Assembly: GCA_046343015.1 (NCBI GenBank) | Contig: JBKDOL010000108.1 | Coordinates: 1 to 64,000, forward strand | Direction of reading: 5' to 3' | From: BJ22 sp021298375 | Lineage (GTDB): Bacteria; Planctomycetota; Planctomycetia; Pirellulales; Pirellulaceae | Length of the DNA stretch: 64,000 bases | Shown here: one piece after another, positions 25,183 to 35,412 of the stretch | Layout: the number at the start of each line of letters is the position of its first letter | How positions within the stretch are numbered: position 1 is the stretch's first letter | Notes under the pieces: generated by a model | The model's input: only the letters and a program-made list of their open reading frames with translations | What the model was told of the DNA's origin: nothing | Databases searched by the model: none | Translations under genes and position numbers: made by a program

Positions 25183-25549
25183 TTCGCCGCGCACTCGGAC
25201 AAAAGCCGTAAGGACACAGATAACCAGCAACAACCGCAGAAGACGAAACGCCGTGTCTAAACCTAGGCCACGAATGGCCTCCCGCTACGCAAAATCGTAT
25301 TCCCCTATCCCCAAACAACTCACAACATTCCACCAACTTACCTGACTTCATTCGCGTCGATTCGCGTCATTCGCGGGCCCACCTCTTCCGCTCAAGCTCA
25401 TTCACGCTGCCACGCCCTAACCGGGCGAAGAGCGGCTCCTCTCGCTGTCAACAAAAGAATCGCACAAGTGGCAGGGAACCGCCGCAGAAAACACTCAAAT
25501 ACCGTGGAACATCGCGTGAACTCAAGGTTCTTCAGCCTAATGTCAACAA

Positions 25550-28468
25550 CTACTTGGCGGGCAACGATGCCGAGGTCGCTGCTCCCGGCAAGAGCGAATG
25601 TTGCTCGGCATCCATCTGATTAAACTCGACTTGCCAAAGCGTCGGATCTGCCTGCCGCGTCACCTGGACTGCGGTCACCTTGTACTCCGGACAATTGGTC
25701 GCCCAATCGCTCAGTTCGGTCGTGACCACGTTGGCGCCCGACTCCGGGAAATGAAAAGTGGTGTACACCACGCCAGGTTGGACACGCTCACTGTGTTGTG
25801 CTCGCAATCGAGTCTCGCCCGCTCGGCTGACAATGTGCACCCAATCGCCGTCCTGAATTCCCCGCTCAGCCGCGTCTTCGGGATGAATCTCCAGCCTGTC
25901 TTCGTGATGCCAGACGACATTTTCGGTCCGACGGGTTTGGGCCCCGACGTTGTACTGCGTCAAAATCCGGCCGGTGGTCAGAATCAGCGGATACTTCCTC
26001 GAAGTTCGCTCCTTGGTCGGCACAAATTCGGTCACGATGAATTTGCCCAGCCCGCGGGTGAACTGACGCGTATGCATGACCGGGCTCCCCTCGGGGGCCT
26101 CGTCATTGCACGGCCACTGAACGCTTCCGAGTCGATCCAGCTTTTCGTAATTGACACCGGTGAAAGTCGGAGTCAATCGCCCGATTTCCGCCATGATCTC
26201 CGAGGGATGGTTGTAGTGCATCGGCACGCCCAGGGCCCGGGCGAATTCCATCGTCACTTCCCAATCTGCCTTGCCGGCCAAAGGTTCCATAATCTTGCGG
26301 ACTCGGGAAATCCGTCGCTCGGCGTTGGTAAAGGTGCCATCCTTTTCGAGGAAGGAACTCCCCGGGAAAAAGACGTGAGCGTATTTGGCCGTTTCATTGA
26401 AGAAAATATCCTGCACAATCAGGCATTCCAGATTCCGCAAGGCCGCCTGCACGTGTTGGGTATTGGGATCGGACTGGGCGACGTCCTCGCCCTGGATGTA
26501 CATCCCCTTAAACGTTCCCGCGACCGCCGCATCAAGCATGTTTGGAATCCGATACCCCGGCTCGGGATCGAGTTGGGTATTCCACATCGCATTAAATTGC
26601 TCGCGAACGGCCGTGTCACTGACAGGTCGATAACCCGGGAGCTCATGGGGATAGGACCCCATATCGCAGGACCCTTGCACGTTGTTTTGCCCGCGGAGCG
26701 GATTGACCCCGACGCCACTGCGGCCAATGTTCCCGGTTGCCATCGCGAGGTTGGCGATGCCCATCACGGTGGTCGAGCCCTGACTGTGCTCGGTCACTCC
26801 CAACCCATAATAAATCGCTCCGTTTGGGGCCGCGGCGTAAAGTCGGGCCGCGGCGCGGATCAGCTCAGCCGAAACACCGGTCACTTCAGCCATTGCCTCG
26901 GGACTGTTTTCGGGACGCAAGATGAACTCGCGCCAGGCCTCGAAGGCCGCTGGCTCGCAGCGGGACTTGACGAATTCCTCCGCGACCAACCCCTCGCTCA
27001 CGACTGTATGAGCCAGGGCGTTGATCATCGCCACGTTGGTCCCGGGCCGGAGTTGCAAATGATAAGTCGCCTCGACGTGGGGCGTTCGAACCAAGTCGAT
27101 CGCGCGCGGGTCGATCACGACCAGCCGGGCTCCTTCCCGCAACCGTCTTTTGAGCAGCGAGCCGAACACGGGGTGCCCCTCCGTCGGGTTGGCTCCCATC
27201 ACCACAATCACGTCGGCATCGAGGACTGACTTGAAGTCCTGCGTGCCGGCAGATTCGCCCAGCGTTTGCTTGAGGCCGTAACCGGTCGGCGAGTGACACA
27301 CCCGGGCGCAGGTATCGACATTATTGTTGCCAAAAGCCGTGCGAATCAGCTTCTGAACCAGCCACGTTTCTTCGTTCGTGCAGCGAGAAGAGGTGATCCC
27401 CCCGACGGATTTGCGGCCGTACTTCTCCTGAATTCGGCGAATCTCACCCGCGGCATAGGCGAAGGCTTCGTCCCAGGACACTTCCTGCCAAGGGTCGTCA
27501 ATGCTGCGGCGAATCATGGGTTTGCGGACCCGGTCCGGATGCGTCGCATAGCCCCAAGCAAAGCGGCCCTTGACGCAGGCATGTCCCGCATTCGCCCCGC
27601 CATCCAGATTCGGGACCATCCGGACCACTTGCTGGCCCTTGACCTCGGCATTAAACGAGCAGCCGACACCGCAGTAAGCGCAAGTGGTCGTCACGGTTCG
27701 TTCGGCCTGACCCAATTCGATCAACGACTTTTCACTCAAGGTCGCCGTCGGGCAGACATTGACACAGGCGCCACAGGAAACGCATTCCGAGTCGAGGAAA
27801 CTCTCTCCCGCGCTGGCGGAGACCTTGGAGTCAAACCCGCGTCCGGCGATGGTCAGTGCGAAAGTGCCCTGAACCTCTTCACAGGCTCGCACGCAACGAC
27901 TGCAGACAATGCATTTGGCCGGTTCAAAAGTGAAGTAGGGATTGGATTCGTCTTTCGGTTCAGCATGTTCCGAATCGAAGTGATTCTCGCCGGCCATGCC
28001 ATAGCGCACCTCGCGCAGGCCAACGACCCCTGCCATGTCCTGCAATTCGCAGTTCCCGTTGGCAGTGCAAGTGAGGCAGTCGAGCGGATGATCGGAGATG
28101 TACAACTCCATCACGCCACGTCGCAGATCTGCCAACCGCCGCGATTGCGTCGTGATCTTCATCCCCTGTTCGACCGGAGTGGTACACGAGGCGGGAAAAC
28201 CCCGGCGCCCTTCGACTTGCACCAAACAGAGCCGACAGGACCCGAAAGAATTGAGTTGCTCGGTCGCGCAGAGCTTGGGAATGGGAATCCCCGCTTCAGC
28301 CGCGGCCCGCATGATCGAAGTCCCCTCGGCCGCAGAAATCGTTTGCCCATCGATCGTCAGCGTCACCTGCTTGGCCGACTTGCCGCGAGGGGTTCCCAGA
28401 TCGCGCCGTCCACCGAGTTCGACCAATCGATTTGAGTTGCAGCCGCAATTCCCACTTCCGCACGCCAT
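25550..28468 (-). CDS. fdsA: NAD-dependent formate dehydrogenase, catalytic alpha subunit
   Basis: The 972-residue protein has the FdsA layout: a [2Fe-2S] ferredoxin domain at 33-110 (CATEQLNSFGSCRLC), the His-Cys cluster region (DHPLDCLTCTANGNC, 127-140), two [4Fe-4S] ferredoxin motifs (CIVCSRCVRAC at 186-196, CVSCGACVNVC at 229-239), the molybdopterin Fe4S4 motif CAYCGVGC (263-270) and the bis-MGD oxidoreductase core. The catalytic residue is Cys391 in RVCHSPT, encoded by TGT, so no selenocysteine is used. The N-terminus begins with an unusual Cys-rich CGSGNCGC motif. It oxidises formate and passes electrons to FdsB/FdsG and NAD. The FdhD/FdsC and FdsD accessory genes are not adjacent. Confidence 0.93.
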   Translation of the reverse strand: MACGSGNCGCNSNRLVELGGRRDLGTPRGKSAKQVTLTIDGQTISAAEGTSIMRAAAEAGIPIPKLCATEQLNSFGSCRLCLVQVEGRRGFPASCTTPVEQGMKITTQSRRLADLRRGVMELYISDHPLDCLTCTANGNCELQDMAGVVGLREVRYGMAGENHFDSEHAEPKDESNPYFTFEPAKCIVCSRCVRACEEVQGTFALTIAGRGFDSKVSASAGESFLDSECVSCGACVNVCPTATLSEKSLIELGQAERTVTTTCAYCGVGCSFNAEVKGQQVVRMVPNLDGGANAGHACVKGRFAWGYATHPDRVRKPMIRRSIDDPWQEVSWDEAFAYAAGEIRRIQEKYGRKSVGGITSSRCTNEETWLVQKLIRTAFGNNNVDTCARVCHSPTGYGLKQTLGESAGTQDFKSVLDADVIVVMGANPTEGHPVFGSLLKRRLREGARLVVIDPRAIDLVRTPHVEATYHLQLRPGTNVAMINALAHTVVSEGLVAEEFVKSRCEPAAFEAWREFILRPENSPEAMAEVTGVSAELIRAAARLYAAAPNGAIYYGLGVTEHSQGSTTVMGIANLAMATGNIGRSGVGVNPLRGQNNVQGSCDMGSYPHELPGYRPVSDTAVREQFNAMWNTQLDPEPGYRIPNMLDAAVAGTFKGMYIQGEDVAQSDPNTQHVQAALRNLECLIVQDIFFNETAKYAHVFFPGSSFLEKDGTFTNAERRISRVRKIMEPLAGKADWEVTMEFARALGVPMHYNHPSEIMAEIGRLTPTFTGVNYEKLDRLGSVQWPCNDEAPEGSPVMHTRQFTRGLGKFIVTEFVPTKERTSRKYPLILTTGRILTQYNVGAQTRRTENVVWHHEDRLEIHPEDAAERGIQDGDWVHIVSRAGETRLRAQHSERVQPGVVYTTFHFPESGANVVTTELSDWATNCPEYKVTAVQVTRQADPTLWQVEFNQMDAEQHSLLPGAATSASLPAK

Positions 28469-28633
28469 CTCGAAACCTCAACAAAGTTCGGTTGTTGCGA
28501 AAACCAAAAATCATCCGACCAGTCGTCCAGCGAAGCGATCGCGTCCCCGCAATTCGCCAGCCGACCCTATTCCCTTCCAGCCCTGCTTAACGCGGGAGTC
28601 CCCCGATCGAGGACCGGGGAACCCACCTTTTCG

Positions 28634-30178
28634 TCATCGGCCGTTTTTGGGAGCAAAATCCTCGGGAAAGTGCTTCAAAGCGCTCAGAACGGGGAAAGGC
28701 GTCATCCCGCCCATCGCACACAGGCTCCCGTATTGCATTGTATCGCACAAACTTTCGAGGAGCTCCAAATTTTCTTCCCGCTGCTCGCCCGCTGCGATCC
28801 GGTCCAGAACCTCGACTCCACGGACGGAACCAATCCGGCAGGGAGTGCACTTGCCACAGGACTCCTCGACACAAAACTCCATGGCGAAGCGAGCCATTTG
28901 CAGCATGTTGACCGAATCGTCAAAGACCACCGCTCCGCCGTGACCAACCATCGCCCCGCGGGCGGCAAAGGCCTCGTAATCGAGTGGCAGGTCGAAATCC
29001 TGTGGCGGCACGTAAGCCCCCAGCGGACCTCCGACCTGAACTGCACGAATCGGCCGCCCCGTCCGCGTCCCGCCGCCGAAATCGTAAAGCAATTCCCGGA
29101 GCGATATCCCAAACGCCTTTTCGACCAGCCCCCCATGCCGCACATTCCCGGCCAATTGGAAGGTCATCGTTCCCCGCGACCGCCCCATTCCATAGTCTTT
29201 ATAAAAGCCAGCGCCGCAGGCCAGAATGATCGGCACGCTGGCGAGCGTGATCACGTTGTTGACCACGGTCGGACAGCCAAACAGTCCGCTGATCGCCGGC
29301 AGTGGCGGCTTGGCCCGCACCTGGCCCCGCTTGCCCTCGAGGCTCTCCAGCAAAGCGGTCTCCTCACCACAGATATAAGCTCCAGCCCCGAGCCGCACTT
29401 CCAGCTCAAACGCTTTCCCCGACCCGATCACATCGGGCCCGAGAATCCCAGCTTCGCGGCAACGCGCGACCGCCTCGTTGAGGATGTGCCAGCAGCGCGG
29501 ATATTCCGAGCGAAGATAGATGTAGCCCATCGTTGCTCCGACGGCCAACCCCGCAATCACCATCCCCTCAATCAGGCAATAGGGATCCCCCTCCATCAGC
29601 ATGCGGTCAGCAAACGTTCCCGAGTCCCCCTCGTCAGCGTTGGCCACAATGTACTTCTGTTTGCCTGGCGCGTTCAAAACGGTCTGCCACTTGATCCCCG
29701 CGGGAAAAGCGGCGCCGCCCCTCCCCCGCAATCCCGACTCGGTGACCGCAGCCACAATCTCGGCCGGCCCCGTTTTCACAGCTCGCCGCAATCCCTTGAG
29801 GCCACCCTGGGCCTCGTACTCGGACAGCGAGAGGGGGTCGATCACACCCACCCGGGCAAAGGTTAAACGCTCCTGCTGCTTCAGCCACGGGATCTCATGA
29901 GTCAGTCCCAAACCCAGGGCGTGGTCGCCCCCCTCGAGAAACCCAGCCTCAAACAGACTGGAAACGTCGCTCACCCGGACCGGCCCGTATGCCACTCGCC
30001 CTCGGGGAGCAACCACCTCGACCAGCGGCTCGAGCCAAAACATTCCCCGAGAACCGTTTCGGACCAATTCAATCGATGCGCCCCTTCGAGTCGCTTCGGC
30101 GGAGATCTCCCGGGCCACGCGATCGGCACCGACACTGGCGGCAGTCGTATCCGCTGGAACAAAGACCCTGACAGTCAT
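28634..30178 (-). CDS. fdsB: Formate dehydrogenase beta subunit, NuoF-like (NADH-binding)
   Basis: The 514-residue protein has an N-terminal thioredoxin-like part (about 1-110) followed by the NuoF/51 kDa domain: GLRGRGGAAFPAGIKW (NAD/FMN loop), NADEGDSGTFADR, CGEETALLESLEGKRG, and the C-terminal [4Fe-4S] motif ESCGKCTPCRIGS. It carries FMN and reduces NAD with electrons from the alpha subunit. Its ATG overlaps the stop of fdsG in a TGATG junction, showing translational coupling; 165 bp separate it from fdsA. The fusion with a NuoE-like N-terminus is usual for FdsB/HoxF-type proteins. Confidence 0.93.
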   Translation of the reverse strand: MTVRVFVPADTTAASVGADRVAREISAEATRRGASIELVRNGSRGMFWLEPLVEVVAPRGRVAYGPVRVSDVSSLFEAGFLEGGDHALGLGLTHEIPWLKQQERLTFARVGVIDPLSLSEYEAQGGLKGLRRAVKTGPAEIVAAVTESGLRGRGGAAFPAGIKWQTVLNAPGKQKYIVANADEGDSGTFADRMLMEGDPYCLIEGMVIAGLAVGATMGYIYLRSEYPRCWHILNEAVARCREAGILGPDVIGSGKAFELEVRLGAGAYICGEETALLESLEGKRGQVRAKPPLPAISGLFGCPTVVNNVITLASVPIILACGAGFYKDYGMGRSRGTMTFQLAGNVRHGGLVEKAFGISLRELLYDFGGGTRTGRPIRAVQVGGPLGAYVPPQDFDLPLDYEAFAARGAMVGHGGAVVFDDSVNMLQMARFAMEFCVEESCGKCTPCRIGSVRGVEVLDRIAAGEQREENLELLESLCDTMQYGSLCAMGGMTPFPVLSALKHFPEDFAPKNGR

Positions 30179-30642
30179 CAGTGTGCCCCTTTTCGGAGTT
30201 GTGCGATCAGCGCGTCAAATTGCTGAGAGTCCATCCGTCCGTAAACCTCGTCACCCACGCGAACGGAGGGTGAGCAAGCGCAATTCCCCAGGCAATAGAC
30301 TGGCTCGAGACTCACCGCCCCATCCGGGCTTTTACCGTGAAAGTCACAACCCAGGGTGCGACAGGCATGCGATTCGAGTTCACGCCCCCCGACCGCCTGA
30401 CAGGCTTCACCGCGACAAACCTGCACGACATGCTCGCCCGGTGCCGTGCGCCGAAAATCGGCGTAAAAAGTCACGACCCCATAGATCTCCGCCCGGCTCA
30501 AATTCAGCCCCGTCGCGACGACGCCAATGGCTTCGTCCGGGATGTAGCCCAACTCGTGTTGGATGTCGTGCAAAATCGGCAACGTCGCTCCCGGCCTGTT
30601 GGCATGCCGCTCGACGATTGCCTCAACCCGAGTCAGATCCAT
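30178..30642 (-). CDS. fdsG: Formate dehydrogenase gamma subunit, NuoE-like
   Basis: The 154-residue protein is a thioredoxin-like [2Fe-2S] subunit. LPILHDIQHELGYIPDEAI lies in the N-terminal helical part, and the cluster ligands are in CRGEAC and, after about 35 residues, CLGNCAC. It relays electrons between the alpha and beta subunits. It is the first gene of the minus-strand fdsG-fdsB-fdsA operon, the same order as in proteobacterial NAD-dependent formate dehydrogenases. Confidence 0.92.
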   Translation of the reverse strand: MDLTRVEAIVERHANRPGATLPILHDIQHELGYIPDEAIGVVATGLNLSRAEIYGVVTFYADFRRTAPGEHVVQVCRGEACQAVGGRELESHACRTLGCDFHGKSPDGAVSLEPVYCLGNCACSPSVRVGDEVYGRMDSQQFDALIAQLRKGAH

Positions 30643-30860
30643 GATTGCTTGTCCCTCTTCGTCCCCGCTGTTTATTCTGCGTCAGTATACTCGCCTTTGC
30701 AGCGGCAATAAACACGAACATTCGCCCGTCACGCGATTCTCAAGCGGCGTCCGTACACAAGGAACCCAGCCAGCAGCGGAAATTCCAAGTCAGCCAAAGA
30801 CTCGGCACTCCTCCCGCTTGCAAACGATTAAACTTAAAGCTCGTCGAAACGACCGCCCCC

Positions 30861-32366
30861 ATGCTGGTGTTTTCTCAAATGCTCAATTTTGCTCGGCTTC
30901 GCTTGGCTCGAATGTTGCGAATCTATTTCCCAATTGGGGTTGGACTTTGCTGGCTGCTTGGCTGGCTGAATGCCGACCTCGCCGCACAGGGTTCGGCCAA
31001 TTTCGTCGACCGCTCGGCCGAACTTGGGATCCAACCCGGTGGCTTGGCCGCTTGTTGGGTCGATCTCGACCGCGATGGTTGGAGCGACCTCTGTGCGGGC
31101 GGGACGGTTTGGAAAAACGAACAAGGAAAACGCTTTACTCAGCTCGCCACCGGCGTGGGAGAAGTCCTTGCCGCAGACGTCGACAACGATGGCTTCCCCG
31201 ACCTCTGCTCCTGGTCCAATTTGACTGTCTATCGCAACGACCAAGGCAAAGCCTTCACCCCGCTGGCGACATTGTCCCTTCCTCCCGACCAGCCCCGTAC
31301 GGTTTCCCTTGGCGCTTCCGTCGGCGACTTCAACCGCGACGGCTGGGTCGACCTCTACGTGGGAGGCTTCGAAGACTGGGAGAACCAACTGACCTTCCCG
31401 GACCTGCTTTATCTCAATGAGGGTGGCAAATCGTTTCGGCTCGCGTGGCACGATTCCCGCCACCGGGCCCGCGGGGTCACCTCCTGCGACTTCGATCAGG
31501 ATTCCGACCTCGACGTCTATGTCTCCAATTACCGTCTCCAACCCAATCAGCTCTGGCTCAACGATGGCCAAGCCAATTTTGCCGATGCGGCCGATCGGCT
31601 CAATGCGGTCGGCACCACACCGGAGTTCGGCGGCGGCCACACGATCGGTTCGGCTTGGGGCGATTTCAATAGCGATGGCTTGTTCGACCTTTTTGTCGGG
31701 AACTTTGCCCACGTCGACCGCCGCGGCGACCAGCCGAAATCTCGCTTCCTCCGCAATCAGGGTTCAGCGGCAGCATTCGCCTTCGAGGATCTCGGCCCCT
31801 GCGGAGTCTTCTATCAGGAGTCTTACGCCAGCCCGGCGGCAGCGGACTTCGACAATGACGGTGACCTCGACCTGTACTTTACGACAGTTTACGAGACCGC
31901 TTCCTTTGGCAAAAAAAACAATCCTGTCCTGTTTCGCAATGAAGGCAACTGGACGTTCAGCGACCAGACTGAAGCCAATCGGCTCGCCAACCTTCCGGCA
32001 ACTTATCAGGCCGCTTGGTCCGACTTTGACCACGACGGCGACCTCGACTTGCTCACCGCTGGCAAGCTATTCGTCAACGAGTCCGCCCCGGGTAATTGGC
32101 TCCAGCTCAACCTGATCGGCAATGGCAGCTCCAGCAATCGGGCTGCCATCGGCGCGCAGGCGAGAGTCCAGCTTGCCGACCGCGCCGTGGTCCGTCAGGT
32201 CGAAGCCGGCACGGGACAAGGCAATCAAAACGACTTCACGCTGCACTTTGGGCTCGGATCACAGACTGAGCCGGTGGTGGTCGAGGTGCAATGGCCCGAC
32301 GGAACCAGCACGCGAACCGCTCCGCTCGCGGTGCGGCAAATCCATGCGATTGAACAACCGAAGTAA
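30861..32366 (+). CDS. Secreted FG-GAP/VCBS repeat protein with ASPIC/UnbV domain (CRTAC1-like)
   Basis: A hydrophobic N-terminus (YFPIGVGLCWLLGWL, ending ADLAAQG) is a probable signal peptide. The body holds calcium-binding FG-GAP blades with the DxDxDGxxD pattern (DLDRDGWSDL, DVDNDGFPDL, DFNRDGWVDL, DFDQDSDLDV, DFNSDGLFDL, DFDNDGDLDL, DFDHDGDLDL), a seven-unit series fitting a seven-bladed propeller. The C-terminal 80 residues match ASPIC/UnbV (GAQARV, VRQVEAGTGQGNQND, LHFGLG). Such CRTAC1 proteins are very common in planctomycetes; the ligand is unknown. ATG 30861 is chosen because it precedes the signal sequence; 30912 is an alternative and the frame is open to 30645. Confidence 0.88.
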   Translation: MLVFSQMLNFARLRLARMLRIYFPIGVGLCWLLGWLNADLAAQGSANFVDRSAELGIQPGGLAACWVDLDRDGWSDLCAGGTVWKNEQGKRFTQLATGVGEVLAADVDNDGFPDLCSWSNLTVYRNDQGKAFTPLATLSLPPDQPRTVSLGASVGDFNRDGWVDLYVGGFEDWENQLTFPDLLYLNEGGKSFRLAWHDSRHRARGVTSCDFDQDSDLDVYVSNYRLQPNQLWLNDGQANFADAADRLNAVGTTPEFGGGHTIGSAWGDFNSDGLFDLFVGNFAHVDRRGDQPKSRFLRNQGSAAAFAFEDLGPCGVFYQESYASPAAADFDNDGDLDLYFTTVYETASFGKKNNPVLFRNEGNWTFSDQTEANRLANLPATYQAAWSDFDHDGDLDLLTAGKLFVNESAPGNWLQLNLIGNGSSSNRAAIGAQARVQLADRAVVRQVEAGTGQGNQNDFTLHFGLGSQTEPVVVEVQWPDGTSTRTAPLAVRQIHAIEQPK

Positions 32367-32593
32367 GGGCACGCGACTTTCCCGCTCCAGCGCAATGCTT
32401 GTGAAGTGGGCTCTCCCAGGCGTGGCCCCATGCTCCGCTTCGCAGCAAATCTTCGGCCGACCGTTGAGCAGTCAGAAAATTTGCCTTTTCGCGAGGCGAC
32501 TGCTCTAATCGGCGGCGGGAGCGCGAGCCTGCGAAGGAGCGTCCGCCCATTCGACCGCTCCCGCTCAATCGCAAGACCAACGGAGGTTCCCGC

Positions 32594-33631
32594 ATGTCGC
32601 TCCCACACAGGCCGTCCCCACAGCAACCGGGCCGCCGTCAATTCCTTGCCGCCAGCGGCTCCGCTCTCCTGGCCACTGCCTCGGGTTTGGCAACGTCGGG
32701 CTTGGTCTTGCCCGGAAATTCAGCGGCCACAGCCTTTTTTCCTGAGCGCCAGAAGCTGAGCTTGCCGGTCGACAGCGAAACGCTGGTCCAGCAGCTTTTT
32801 TCCAGCCTCAGCGAAGCTCAACGAAAAACAATCTGTTTTGATTTTGAAAACCCCTTGCGAAGGCAGATCGATGCCAACTGGCATATTACCCCAGCCCGCA
32901 TCAACAAGGACTTCAGCGGCGAACAGCAGGATTTGATCAAACAGATTTTTCGGCAACTGCACAGCGAAGAGTATGCTGACAAAGTTCTGGCTCAAGTGGA
33001 GCACGACAGCGTCGATGTGGGTGGCTTCGGCAACTGCTCGGTTGCCCTGTTCGGACAACCGGGAAGTGGAAAGTTCGAGTTTGTCCTGACCGGACGCCAC
33101 GTGACGCGGCGGTGCGATGGCGATAGTTCCAGCGGCACGGCCTTCGGGGGCCCTATCTTTTACGGTCACGCCGCTGAAAGCTTTGACGAAACGGCCGCCC
33201 ACCCGGGGAATGCTTATTGGTTTCAGGCCCAACGCGCAGGTGAACTTTTCCAGGCGCTCGATGGGCGACAACGCAAATTGGCGCTGCTGGATCACTCTCG
33301 CGGTGAAAGCGGCAGCGAGACGGTAAAACTGGCCGGTCGCGACCAATTGCGAGGCTTGCCGTTCAGCGAGCTGAGCGCGGATCAGAAGCGATTAGCCCAA
33401 GGGGTGCTCAATGATTTGCTGGCTCCGTTTCGCGAGGCCGATCGCCGCGAGTCGCTGGCCCTGATCGACAAGCAGGGCTGGGAGCAGTTGCACATTTCCT
33501 GGTACGCTCAGGAAAACATCGGCGACGACGAACTGTATGACGTCTGGCAAATTGAAGGCCCGGCCCTGATCTGGTATTTCCGCGGCAAGCCCCACGTGCA
33601 CACCTGGGTACACGTCAAAGACCAAGCTTGA
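32594..33631 (+). CDS. Tat-exported DUF3500 protein
   Basis: The N-terminus carries a twin-arginine signal (GRRQFLAASGSALLATASGL). The mature part matches DUF3500: LSEAQRKTICFDFENPLRR, WHITPARINKDFS, the HVTRRCDGDSS segment, FGGPIFYGHAAESF, and a C-terminal HVHTWVHVKD. The family is secreted and metal-dependent activity has been suggested from its conserved His/Asp residues, but no function is established to my knowledge. Length (345 aa) is normal for the family. It follows the CRTAC1-like gene on the same strand after 227 bp; co-transcription is possible. Confidence 0.85.
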   Translation: MSLPHRPSPQQPGRRQFLAASGSALLATASGLATSGLVLPGNSAATAFFPERQKLSLPVDSETLVQQLFSSLSEAQRKTICFDFENPLRRQIDANWHITPARINKDFSGEQQDLIKQIFRQLHSEEYADKVLAQVEHDSVDVGGFGNCSVALFGQPGSGKFEFVLTGRHVTRRCDGDSSSGTAFGGPIFYGHAAESFDETAAHPGNAYWFQAQRAGELFQALDGRQRKLALLDHSRGESGSETVKLAGRDQLRGLPFSELSADQKRLAQGVLNDLLAPFREADRRESLALIDKQGWEQLHISWYAQENIGDDELYDVWQIEGPALIWYFRGKPHVHTWVHVKDQA

Positions 33632-33745
33632 GGCCGTCCGGCCACGATGGCAGACCTGGCAGTGGCGACCGAGACCCGCGGGCCACAGCACTGGTAGACC
33701 GAGGCGGATTCGCGAACCCGGTCGAGCAGGGAAACGGCAGAGCGC

Positions 33746-34747
33746 TCAGGCCAAGGTGTCTTTCCAGAGGCAACCAGCCCAAGACCACCCGACTCCGAAC
33801 CCGACGAGCATGTTCCAGGCTCCCCGCTCCAATTCCCCGCTTCTGCGGAGTTGGTCAATCAGAATCGGAAGCGTGCTGGAAACAGTGTTGCCGACATCCG
33901 CCAGTCGAATCGGCAGTTCCTCGCTCGTGACGCCGATTGCCTGTTGAAGCAAATCGAGCATCTTGAAGGTCGCTTGATGAAACAGCAACTTGCGGACCTC
34001 GCCGCGAGGGACACCAGCCGCCTCGCAAACTTCCTGCACGAGTTTCGGGATCGCACCGACCGTGAAACTCATCAGGCTGGCGCCGTCCATATAAAGGTCG
34101 CTCTGCCAGCGTTTGCGATGGCGCGGTTGGATGCCACAGCCGGGCGCCCGAAATCCACCTTTATCGGCAAACAGGGTATTCGCGCCGCTGCCATCCGTTC
34201 CAAATTGAAATCCGGCCAGGGTGGGAACATCCGCGGCCTCGATTAAAGTCGCCGTTGCAGCGTCGCTGAAAATCGTCCGCAAGCTGCGATCGTCAGGATG
34301 GATCAGCTTGGTGTAAGTTTCGCCCGTCAGAAACAAGATCCGACGGGCCGCGCCGCTGCGAATCAACCCTTCAGCCAAAGAAAGACCGTAGACGTAACCG
34401 CTGCAGCCGAGGTTGAAATCAAGAGCCCCCATCCGTGTGGGCAACCCCAATCGCTGCTGCATCAGGCATGCGGTCGTGGGGAGGGCATAGTCCGGCGTTT
34501 GCGTACAGAAAAGCAGGTAATCAATCGAACTTCGGTCGATCTGATGAGCCGCAAAGAGCTTTTCGGCAGCTGCCACCGCCAAATCCGAGGCACACTCGTC
34601 CGGAGCCGCAAGATAACGCTGACGAATTCCCGTCTTCGCTTCGATCTCATCGAGATCCCAACCCGGCTGGACTCGGCGGAGATCGTCATTGGATTCAACC
34701 CTGTCGGGAAAGTGGACCGCAATCGGCCCGACAGCTGCATGCTTCAC
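33746..34747 (-). CDS. 3-oxoacyl-ACP synthase III family enzyme
   Basis: From GTG 34747 the protein has about 333 residues with the KAS III catalytic triad: Cys115 in FNLGCSGYVYG, His257 in LFHQATFKML and Asn287 in VGNTVSSTLP. Other family signs are IEAKTGIRQRY and the GYVYGLSLAEGLI helix. GTG 34747 is preceded by AAGGAA; the open frame to 34834 begins with TTG and is not family sequence. It may start fatty-acid synthesis (FabH) or make a specialised acyl chain; no fab genes are directly adjacent, so I do not give it a symbol. It is divergent from ppx. Confidence 0.85.
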   Translation of the reverse strand: MKHAAVGPIAVHFPDRVESNDDLRRVQPGWDLDEIEAKTGIRQRYLAAPDECASDLAVAAAEKLFAAHQIDRSSIDYLLFCTQTPDYALPTTACLMQQRLGLPTRMGALDFNLGCSGYVYGLSLAEGLIRSGAARRILFLTGETYTKLIHPDDRSLRTIFSDAATATLIEAADVPTLAGFQFGTDGSGANTLFADKGGFRAPGCGIQPRHRKRWQSDLYMDGASLMSFTVGAIPKLVQEVCEAAGVPRGEVRKLLFHQATFKMLDLLQQAIGVTSEELPIRLADVGNTVSSTLPILIDQLRRSGELERGAWNMLVGFGVGWSWAGCLWKDTLA

Positions 34748-35412
34748 GTGATACTCGATTCCTTGAGAGTGTTGTGGCAGACCAAGCTGCCAGTCCCGTA
34801 AGTCGCCAATCTCGAAAGTTACCCGCCCGGTCAATCGCCCGGAGTGGAACTCGCGGCGAAACGAAATTGCCGTCAGGGAAAATCATCCTCGCGGAGGGCC
34901 GCCGGTCGGGAGGCCGCTTTTCCGCCGTGCCCACCACTTCCCGGCCCGCCTTTCCCCAACTTGAATGCTGAGCCCCAAGTTGCCCGCATCGGCCCGAAAC
35001 GGGCGCCCGGTAACACGGGGGCTGCCACCCGGTTTTGGCTGCAAGGCTTGCCCCAAATTCTAACAAATCGGCATGAACTCGGAACAGCTTGGGTTGGCGA
35101 CATTTGGGCAACTCAGCCCGGAGCCTGCGGCGGCTGAAAATGATGTGGGCTCCGTTTTAAACCGTCCGGGCGCATCCGGCCGACATCCCACCGCGGCGGC
35201 TTCCGGGTTGACTCGGGAACGAATGCCCGATATCCCGGGCGAATCGCCAGCAGTTCCTCCCGATGGTTCACATTCCGGTTCTGGGGCTGGAAAACGCCGC
35301 CGGTTGGGGAGGCGAGATGAGTTTGCCCGATTTTGGCAGTTTGGATTAAACTTGTCGCAACACTCTTTGGCTTTGAGTCGGACCGAAGCCAGACTCGCAG
35401 GAAAACCCGCCC
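34748..35412. other. Divergent spacer, KAS III / ppx
   Basis: This 665 bp region between divergent genes should hold both promoters. I see no supported gene, RNA or clear tandem array in it. Confidence 0.4.

Noticed and set aside
25598..27229. Long + strand open frame opposite fdsA
   Set aside because: The composition is a codon-bias shadow; the minus strand carries all FdsA motifs.
27310..27330. Selenocysteine in formate dehydrogenase
   Set aside because: The catalytic residue is Cys encoded by TGT on the minus strand; there is no in-frame TGA.
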